This document shows positions 58,714-64,000 of a stretch of 64,000 bases of DNA, piece by piece. Numbering within the stretch: position 1 is the stretch's first letter; every line of letters begins with the position of its first letter. The notes below the pieces were generated by a model, which was not told the origin of the DNA, made no database searches, and saw nothing but the letters and a program-made list of their open reading frames with translations. Source of the stretch: CADEFQ01 sp050185195 (GTDB taxonomy: Bacteria; Pseudomonadota; Gammaproteobacteria; Steroidobacterales; Steroidobacteraceae); contig JBFWZQ010000004.1 in the NCBI GenBank assembly GCA_050185195.1, positions 205,881 through 269,880 of the forward strand. The letters run 5' to 3'. The position numbers and the translations under genes were made by a program.

Positions 58714-59552
58714 GTGGCAGGCGCCTCGAGGCGCTGCATCGGCTGCGCGGCGGTGCCGCCGATGATCAACTGCACGGCCTGCACGCGCGACACACGTGGC
58801 AGGCGCAGGGGCCCGGTCAGTGCGCTGGTGTCGATGACACGCAGCGCCTGCGCCCCCGCCCGATCCGCGCTGCGCAACAGCACCGTGACCTCACCGGTTC
58901 GCTGCGCCAGCACGAGGCGCTGCGCATCGACCGGCGCTACATCGAGGGCGACCGTGGCGTAGTCGACATCGACGTCCCGCGCGACGCCATTGCCGTCGGT
59001 GGCGCGCACACGCCGCGTGCTGCGGCCCGTGGCGATCACGGTGACACCCTCGAGCAAGGGGCGCGCGACGGCCGCACCGGGATGCGCCGCTTCCTCGTCG
59101 GCGACAAAGACGAGATCGACGCTGTCGCCGGGCGACAGCAGGCCGGCGAAACCGTTGATCTCATCGACCGCCAGCGTGATGGCACGGCGATCCTCGCCGA
59201 CGAGCGATGCGAGCGATGGCAGGTCGTTCGACTGCAGCGCCGAGGGCAGCACCGGATCGCCGGGCGCGAGGGCGTGGAGGGTGGCGCGACCGACGATTTC
59301 GCCCGACGCGTCCGCGCCGCGCGCCTCGCTCGGGGTGAAGCGTACCGGCACCTTGCGCAAGGCGAGATCCTCGACCTGTACGGTCTGCCCGGCGGGAATC
59401 GCACGCGCCGCGACGATCACGGGACGCAGCTCATAGGCCTGCGCGAGCGCAGCTTCGGCGGTGGAGATGCGCGTGCTCATGTAGCGGGACGCCAGCAGCG
59501 CCGCGCCGCCTCCCGCCAGCACGGCAACGAGCCAGGGCAACCAGCGCGTCAC
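58710..59552 (-). CDS. cpaB: CpaB/RcpC pilus assembly protein
   Basis: A 280-residue protein with an N-terminal membrane segment (residues 4-22), an SAF domain with VIVAARAIPAGQTVQVEDLA, and the RcpC/CpaB domain (AITLAVDEINGFAGLLSPGDSVDLVF). By family it supports secretin assembly. Start is GTG 59552, GTGA overlap with the tiny gene before it; the open frame upstream in other genes was not used. Confidence 0.9.
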   Translation of the reverse strand: MTRWLPWLVAVLAGGGAALLASRYMSTRISTAEAALAQAYELRPVIVAARAIPAGQTVQVEDLALRKVPVRFTPSEARGADASGEIVGRATLHALAPGDPVLPSALQSNDLPSLASLVGEDRRAITLAVDEINGFAGLLSPGDSVDLVFVADEEAAHPGAAVARPLLEGVTVIATGRSTRRVRATDGNGVARDVDVDYATVALDVAPVDAQRLVLAQRTGEVTVLLRSADRAGAQALRVIDTSALTGPLRLPRVSRVQAVQLIIGGTAAQPMQRLEAPAT

Positions 59553-59728
59553 GACGCCACCGCCAGGGTCAGCAGCGCGGCGGACCACGACTGCCAGTAG
59601 AGTCGCAACGCGGACTCGAGCTGCGCGACGACGGCGGGCCCGCCGAAGTACGGCAGGCAAAGCGCGGCGACCAGCAGCACGAGAATGCAGGCGTACTCGA
59701 CGAGGGCCTGGCCGCGCATGCCGGTCAT
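59549..59728 (-). CDS. Tiny pilin-like protein (Flp/TadE motif)
   Basis: A 59-residue protein starting MTGMRGQALVEYACILVLLV, with the Flp/TadE-like prepilin motif G-x4-E-Y (RGQALVEY) and one long hydrophobic segment; no more than a small tail follows. It may be a minor pilin or second Flp. It overlaps cpaB (GTGA) and the unknown gene before it (ATGA at 59725-59728). Start at residue 4 (MRGQ) is also possible. Confidence 0.72.
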   Translation of the reverse strand: MTGMRGQALVEYACILVLLVAALCLPYFGGPAVVAQLESALRLYWQSWSAALLTLAVAS

Positions 59729-60387
59729 TGCCGCGGCTCCAGGTAGCCGATGACTGCGCGCGTGCCGGCGCCGCGTGCGTGCAGCGCAAGGCCGAGCGTT
59801 TCGGCGCCGCGCAGGAACCACTCGGTCGTCGCGATCGCCCGCGCAGCGCAGCTTGCCTTCCCGGCCGGTTGCCACCCCCGTTCGAGCAGGCGCGGACAGA
59901 GTTGCGCCATTGCGCGCTGCGGCCCGCCCGGCAGCGATACGATGAACTGGCTGGCGCGGCCCGTGGCGTCGTCGAACGTGAGCGTGCGCAGCACGGTGCT
60001 GCCGGCTGGCAACGTGAGCGGCGGGCGCGCGAGCGCCGCGAGGGGCGCGCGCAGCTCGACACGCGACAGCAGGACTTCGCTGCCGCCCGCGGCACGGTCG
60101 GCACGCACCTGCAGGGTTTCCTGCAGCGATCCATCGAGGCGGCTGGCCACGCGCCAGCCACCCGCGAGGTCGCGCGGCGGCGGCCCACCGGCCGCACCCT
60201 GCGCCCAGAGTGCGAGCACACGCTCCGGCGCGAGCCGCGACCGGTAACGATGCAGTGTCATCGGGACACGATCGACGACGACCTGGTCGCTCGCGACCGG
60301 CACGAGCGCCGTGGCCAACCCCGACGCGGCCTGCGCCCGTGGCGAAGCGAAGAGCGCGAGCAGCACGACGAGTACCGCGATCAGCAT
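59725..60387 (-). CDS. Exported protein of unknown function in the tad operon
   Basis: A 220-residue protein with a signal peptide (MLIAVLVVLLALFASPRAQA, cut after AQA at residue 20). The rest has no motif I recognise; WRVASRLDGSLQETLQVR and FIVSLPGGPQRAMAQLCPRLLERGW look like structured periplasmic parts with two cysteines (PRL..C and KASC). It occupies the place of a Tad accessory gene such as rcpB or tadD by position only. Both ends overlap neighbours, so it is an integral operon member. Confidence 0.75.
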   Translation of the reverse strand: MLIAVLVVLLALFASPRAQAASGLATALVPVASDQVVVDRVPMTLHRYRSRLAPERVLALWAQGAAGGPPPRDLAGGWRVASRLDGSLQETLQVRADRAAGGSEVLLSRVELRAPLAALARPPLTLPAGSTVLRTLTFDDATGRASQFIVSLPGGPQRAMAQLCPRLLERGWQPAGKASCAARAIATTEWFLRGAETLGLALHARGAGTRAVIGYLEPRQ

Positions 60388-61154
60388 CGCACGTACTCCC
60401 GCATCCGCGGCAGGGCACGCGGCACGAGCCGGTCGGCCGGAACGATGTCTGGCGCGATCGTCCCGGGGCAGAACTCGCGCAAGCGCGGCTCGAACAGCGC
60501 CAGCGCCGGCGTGAACGGCCGCAGCAGCGCCGTCACGGGCGTGAGCACCCGCAGCGGCGCGAGCCCCCGCACGCGCGCAGCGACATGCCGGGGACCGTCC
60601 GCAGACCAGGCCTGCCCGAGCACACTCACGCGAGCCGAAAGCACGAAGGGCTGCGCCAGGAATGGCAGGCTGACCCCTTCGAGCGGCGTGCGCACGGCGG
60701 CCTGCGCAGGCCCGCTCGATCGCAGGTCGAAGTGCCCCGGCGCGAGCGGCGCGGCGGGCGCGACGAGTGCGAGCGCCGCATCGCTCGCCGTGCTGGCGAA
60801 GCCCGGCAACCGCGAGCCGCCCGTGGCGATCGACACCCGGGCCGGCGTTTCGAGCCAATGTGCACGCGACACGGGATCGACCCAAAGCCCCGGATAGGCC
60901 ATCCAGGCTGAGGCACGCGTAGCCGCAGCCACCGGCCCTGGCGATCCATCGAATACGTAGCGCCGAACGCGCTCGGCGGTGGTAGCAGCGGCCTCGGGCG
61001 TCAGCGCGCGGTCGAAGGCGGCGTAGCGGGCAGCCGCCTGGGTCGTCACGGCGAGGTCCTGCACGCCCGCAAGCGTCATCAGGGCGAGCCACAGCGGGAT
61101 GAGGCCGAGCAACACGACCAGCATCTCGGCCAGCGCCTGGCCCCGCGCGTTCAT
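60381..61154 (-). CDS. TadE-like pseudopilin, second copy
   Basis: A 257-residue protein beginning MNARGQALAEMLVVLLGLIP, a TadE/F-type N-terminal segment in which the usual E-F or E-Y after G-x4 is E-M. A long periplasmic part follows. Start ATG 61154 overlaps the tadG stop as ATGA; ATG 61166 is an alternative. The pattern differs from the tadE at the operon end. Confidence 0.78.
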   Translation of the reverse strand: MNARGQALAEMLVVLLGLIPLWLALMTLAGVQDLAVTTQAAARYAAFDRALTPEAAATTAERVRRYVFDGSPGPVAAATRASAWMAYPGLWVDPVSRAHWLETPARVSIATGGSRLPGFASTASDAALALVAPAAPLAPGHFDLRSSGPAQAAVRTPLEGVSLPFLAQPFVLSARVSVLGQAWSADGPRHVAARVRGLAPLRVLTPVTALLRPFTPALALFEPRLREFCPGTIAPDIVPADRLVPRALPRMREYVRC

Positions 61155-62326
61155 GGCGCGAGCCACCGCGGCGGCGTGGCGAGGCGCGCCTGCCAGTAGG
61201 GTGAATAGAGGCTCGCGAGTTCTCGCCGGCGGTCGGCTCGTGGCGTGGGACGCTCGTGGAACACCCGCGCCGACGACAGCGCCGTCATGGTGGCAGGTGA
61301 CGGCCCTTCGTGACCGACGGGGACCGACAGCTCGAGATCGAGCCGCAGGTCATTCGCGACCGAGGGTTCGAGGCGCGCCACGTCGCGCATGGCCGGCAGG
61401 CCGCGCGACAGGCTCGAACTGCGCAGGTCGCGCATCGCCGTGCGCGAGGTGCGGCGGTTCACCCGGTAGCTGCCCCCGTGCTGGCCACGCAGTGAGGTCC
61501 TTCGCCCCTGCTCCGCCGCCCCCCAGCCGATCGAGAACGCCTTGCGCCAGCCGAACAGGGTGCGGTGGTGCAGGGCGAAGGTGTCGAGGCCGCGCCACGT
61601 GTCGAAGCCGAGCAGGTCGGTGCCGCCGCGTTTCTCGAGGCGCACGATCACCGGCACGCGAAACGACGCGCCGCGATCGGTCGTGAAGCGATCGAGCGAG
61701 CGCAGCACGACATCTTTCTGGCGCCCACGCTGTGCGCCCTCGTAGGTGCGCGTGAGCCGGCTCCATTGCCCGAGGTGCACGCCGAAGGACGCGTTGCCCC
61801 GCGCGCTCAATTCGGCGCCGGGATAGTTTTCCGTGGCGGTGTGGCGCGCGAGTTCGAGCGTCGCCGGCGCAGCGGCCAGGTGCAGGGCCGCACCCGCACG
61901 CGCGAAATCCACCGTGAAGAGCGCGAGCGTGCCCTCGCCCGCCACGAGCAGCGGCTGCGCCGCGCGGTTTGCGCCGGCCATGACCCGCTGCAGCGAAGTG
62001 GTTGCGGCGCCGAGCCACGGCACGTAGCGGGTGATCCGGTTCGCCCGGCTGACCGTGCGCGTCATGTAGTCGAGCCAGGAGCGCAGGCTGACGGACTGCG
62101 CCATCGCCGCCTGGTTCGCGACGATCGCACGGTTCATGTAGCTCTCGAAATTGAGCACGCGGGCCTCGAACGTGGCGGCCGACAGCGCCGTCGCATCGGC
62201 GGCGTCGAGGAGACGCCGCTTCTGCGCGACGAGCCGGCCGCTCTCGTAGACGAACAGGGTGGCCGTTGCCAGGCCAGCGAGCAGTACGAGAGTGAAAACC
62301 ACGGCATGTCCGGACTCGCGCCGCAC
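61151..62326 (-). CDS. tadG: TadG-like pilus assembly protein
   Basis: A 391-residue protein with an N-terminal TadG-like segment (SGHAVVFTLVLLAGLATATLF preceded by MRRE) followed by LVAQKRRLLDAADATALSAA, the usual TadG helix, and a large periplasmic part without the vWA features seen in longer TadGs. It starts 3 bases after flp. Confidence 0.85.
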   Translation of the reverse strand: MRRESGHAVVFTLVLLAGLATATLFVYESGRLVAQKRRLLDAADATALSAATFEARVLNFESYMNRAIVANQAAMAQSVSLRSWLDYMTRTVSRANRITRYVPWLGAATTSLQRVMAGANRAAQPLLVAGEGTLALFTVDFARAGAALHLAAAPATLELARHTATENYPGAELSARGNASFGVHLGQWSRLTRTYEGAQRGRQKDVVLRSLDRFTTDRGASFRVPVIVRLEKRGGTDLLGFDTWRGLDTFALHHRTLFGWRKAFSIGWGAAEQGRRTSLRGQHGGSYRVNRRTSRTAMRDLRSSSLSRGLPAMRDVARLEPSVANDLRLDLELSVPVGHEGPSPATMTALSSARVFHERPTPRADRRRELASLYSPYWQARLATPPRWLAP

Positions 62327-62329
62327 GGC

Positions 62330-62578
62330 CTACTGCTCGAAGTCTTGCAGGGTCTTCTGGGACTGGCCCTCGGTGTTCGAACGCTGCTGCGCCTGGTTGA
62401 CGGCACCACGCGCGCCACCGGAGTTCGATCCGGCGAGCGCCGAGGCCGCCACCGAGGTCTGGCCGCGCACGATGTCGCCGAAGGCCGTGTAGACACCGAT
62501 CGCGGCGACGGCGATGAGCGCCACGATGATGATGTATTCGGTCATGCCCTGACCGCCGGAATTGCGCTTCGAAGTCAT
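62330..62578 (-). CDS. flp: Flp family type IVb pilin
   Basis: An 82-residue prepilin. Cleavage is likely after Gly9, leaving Q10-G-M-T-E14-Y15 with the conserved Glu at +5 and Tyr at +6, followed by the hydrophobic helix IIIVALIAVAAIGVY. A soluble tail rich in Ser, Gln and Asn follows. GGAGGGA precedes the ATG as ribosome site. It is the first gene of the tad operon, as in most Tad loci; no prepilin peptidase (TadV) gene is in the window. Confidence 0.93.
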   Translation of the reverse strand: MTSKRNSGGQGMTEYIIIVALIAVAAIGVYTAFGDIVRGQTSVAASALAGSNSGGARGAVNQAQQRSNTEGQSQKTLQDFEQ

Positions 62579-62688
62579 GTCGATTCCCTCCGCATGGTCG
62601 AGACTGCATTGGACGCGCCGGCGGCGACGAAGGCACGCCGAGAAACGGCGGTCTTTACGGCGAAATCCGCGCGCGCGACACTCGTGGC

Positions 62689-63810
62689 ATGCACACACGC
62701 AAATGGCTTGCCTGTTTCACCGCCGCGCTGCTCGCCTCGGCGACCCTGGCCGCTTCCGCCGCGACACCGCCCGACGTCGCGCAGGTCATCGAACAACTCG
62801 GCCTCGAGGCCGGGCCCGCGCCCGTTCGCGAGCGCGCGGGATGGCGACCGCTGCGCAAGATCGTCGTGCAGGCAAACCTGGCGCCAGACGCGATTCGATA
62901 CCTCGCGCCCGTCGCGGCCGGCGCCCGGATCATCGTGGTCGCCTCGCCAGCCGATGCCCTGAAAGCCGCGCCCGGTGCGGACGCGTTCTTCGGCTTCTGC
63001 GAAGCGGATCTGCTCGCGGCGGCGCCCGATGTACGCTGGGTCCAGGCGTTCTCAGCGGGCGTCGAACGCTGCGTGGCATTGCCGGCCATCCGCACGCGCG
63101 ACATCGTCGTCACCAACATGCAGCGCGCGCTCGGCCCGCCGATGGCCGAGCACGCACTCGCCCTCCTCCTCGCGCTCGCGCGCCACCTCGACACCTACAT
63201 CGCCCGCGACGCCACCGGCACCTGGGACGAAGCGACCGGGCGCGGCGCGCCGGTGCGGGTCCTCGCCGGCAAGACACTCCTCGTCGTGGGGCTCGGGGGA
63301 ATCGGCACCGAGGTCGCGCGCCTTGCCAACGCGATCGGCATGCGGGTCATCGCGACGCGCGCTTCCGGCCGCGCGGGGCCACCGTTCGTCGAGCACGTGG
63401 GCAAGCCCGACCAACTGCTCGAATTTGCCGGGCGCGCCGACGCGGTGGTCGCGGCCCTGCCGCTCACCGCGGAAACGCGCAGCCTGTTCGACGCGAAATT
63501 CTTCGCGGCCATGAAACCGGGCGCGTACTTCGTGAACCTCGGCCGCGGCGCGAGCGTCGTGACCGACGCCCTCGTCGCGGCCCTGAAGTCGGGACAGGTG
63601 GGCGGCGCCGGCCTCGACGTGACCGATCCCGAGCCGTTGCCGCCCAATCATCCACTGTGGCGCGCACCGCGCTCCATCATCACCCCGCACATGTCCGCGA
63701 CCACCGATGCGGACGCGGGCTACCGCCGCACGATCGTGCGCGAGAACCTGCGGCGCTGGCAGGCGGGCGAGGCGCTGCTCTCGGTGGTCGATGTCAGACG
63801 CGGCTATTGA
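62689..63810 (+). CDS. D-2-hydroxyacid dehydrogenase with N-terminal signal peptide
   Basis: A 373-residue NAD-binding dehydrogenase: GLGGIG at residues 201-206, catalytic Arg286 (NLGRGAS), Glu315 (DPEPLPP) and His334 (ITPHMS). Unusually the N-terminus is a signal peptide (MHTRKWLACFTAALLASATL, with ASA cleavage near residue 24) and the family core only starts at about residue 50. So the enzyme looks exported, where NAD is scarce. Divergent from flp with 110 bases between. Confidence 0.88.
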   Translation: MHTRKWLACFTAALLASATLAASAATPPDVAQVIEQLGLEAGPAPVRERAGWRPLRKIVVQANLAPDAIRYLAPVAAGARIIVVASPADALKAAPGADAFFGFCEADLLAAAPDVRWVQAFSAGVERCVALPAIRTRDIVVTNMQRALGPPMAEHALALLLALARHLDTYIARDATGTWDEATGRGAPVRVLAGKTLLVVGLGGIGTEVARLANAIGMRVIATRASGRAGPPFVEHVGKPDQLLEFAGRADAVVAALPLTAETRSLFDAKFFAAMKPGAYFVNLGRGASVVTDALVAALKSGQVGGAGLDVTDPEPLPPNHPLWRAPRSIITPHMSATTDADAGYRRTIVRENLRRWQAGEALLSVVDVRRGY

Positions 63811-64000
63811 ACTCGAGTACGAATGCGAAGGCGATGCAGGCCGACCGCCGCTTCTCCTCCTGCACGCGCTCGGCAGCTCGCTTGCGATGTGGGACACACA
63901 GGTAGCGGCGCTCGCGCCGCATTTTCACGTCGTGCGCTACTCCATGCGCGGCCACGGCAGCTCGCCCTTTGCCGGCACGCCGGCGCTCGACCTGCACGCG
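63791..64000 (+). CDS. Alpha/beta hydrolase, 3-oxoadipate enol-lactonase-like (5' part only)
   Basis: The first 70 codons are visible and then the window ends. The protein begins MSDAAIELEYECEG and has the oxyanion block LLLLHALGSSLAMWD and then VVRYSMRGHGSS, both strongly like PcaD (which has a similar RYDTRGHG segment). The nucleophile elbow lies beyond the window. The start overlaps the dehydrogenase end by 20 bases, so they share an operon. Confidence 0.8.
   Translation, partial: MSDAAIELEYECEGDAGRPPLLLLHALGSSLAMWDTQVAALAPHFHVVRYSMRGHGSSPFAGTPALDLHA

Overview
The window is a dense stretch of ordinary bacterial chromosome with very high G+C (near 70 % by eye, not computed), no gene-free gap above 300 bases, and frequent ATGA or TGATG stop/start overlaps. 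Gene content and order point to a gammaproteobacterium: uvrC-pgsA followed by tRNA-Gly, tRNA-Cys and tRNA-Leu is the same order as E. coli uvrC-pgsA-glyW-cysT-leuZ; thrA is the fused aspartokinase/homoserine dehydrogenase followed by thrB and thrC; purB, nudJ and mnmA are neighbours; TatD is E. coli-like. The codon style and the class II DAHP synthase suggest a high-GC lineage near Xanthomonadales, Nevskiales or Steroidobacterales, but this is inference.

Layout. 1-2.2 kb: a MacAB-like ABC export operon (permease truncated by the window edge). 2.2-5.6 kb: three tRNAs, pgsA, uvrC and a type 5 uracil-DNA glycosylase. 5.6-11.6 kb: a branch-point module of isocitrate dehydrogenase, isocitrate lyase and malate synthase with a divergent ScfR/RamB-like regulator; a palindrome spans the regulator start. 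11.6-15.7 kb: class II DAHP synthase, then a saccharopine dehydrogenase/aminoadipate semialdehyde dehydrogenase pair. 15.7-21.7 kb (all minus): YebC, a PepSY-response regulator-histidine kinase operon, MazG, a Nudix CoA pyrophosphatase, and fumC. 21.8-31.8 kb (all plus): purB, a DUF7931 protein, nudJ, mnmA, a cysteine synthase-like enzyme, acnA, a HAD phosphatase and msrPQ. 31.7-38.5 kb: tryptophan dioxygenase, a YgjP-type metalloprotease, an ABC-2 exporter, threonine aldolase, a TPR protein, tatD and an NERD-like protein. 38.5-43.2 kb: thrABC. 43.3-48.0 kb: XdhC, an MFS transporter, a Rieske oxygenase, an unknown protein and a MocA-like nucleotidyltransferase. 48.0-53.4 kb: a ccdAB toxin-antitoxin pair with a perfect palindromic operator, a beta-lactamase-fold lipoprotein, a YjdF/DUF2238 membrane protein, and liuD-liuA of leucine breakdown. 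53.5-62.6 kb: a 12-gene Tad/Flp pilus operon. 62.7-64 kb: a D-2-hydroxyacid dehydrogenase with a signal peptide, and the start of a PcaD-like hydrolase.

Functionally the TCA/glyoxylate genes (icd, aceA, aceB, acnA, fumC) stand out, with amino acid breakdown routes (lysine, leucine, tryptophan, threonine) that feed acetyl-CoA and related intermediates into them. I found no CRISPR array, insertion sequence or prophage. The least explained parts are the Tad operon (an unknown 220-residue exported protein, a tiny pilin-like protein and an embedded DUF192 gene), the NERD-like protein locked to thrC, the signal-peptide-bearing dehydrogenase, and several palindromes at promoters.
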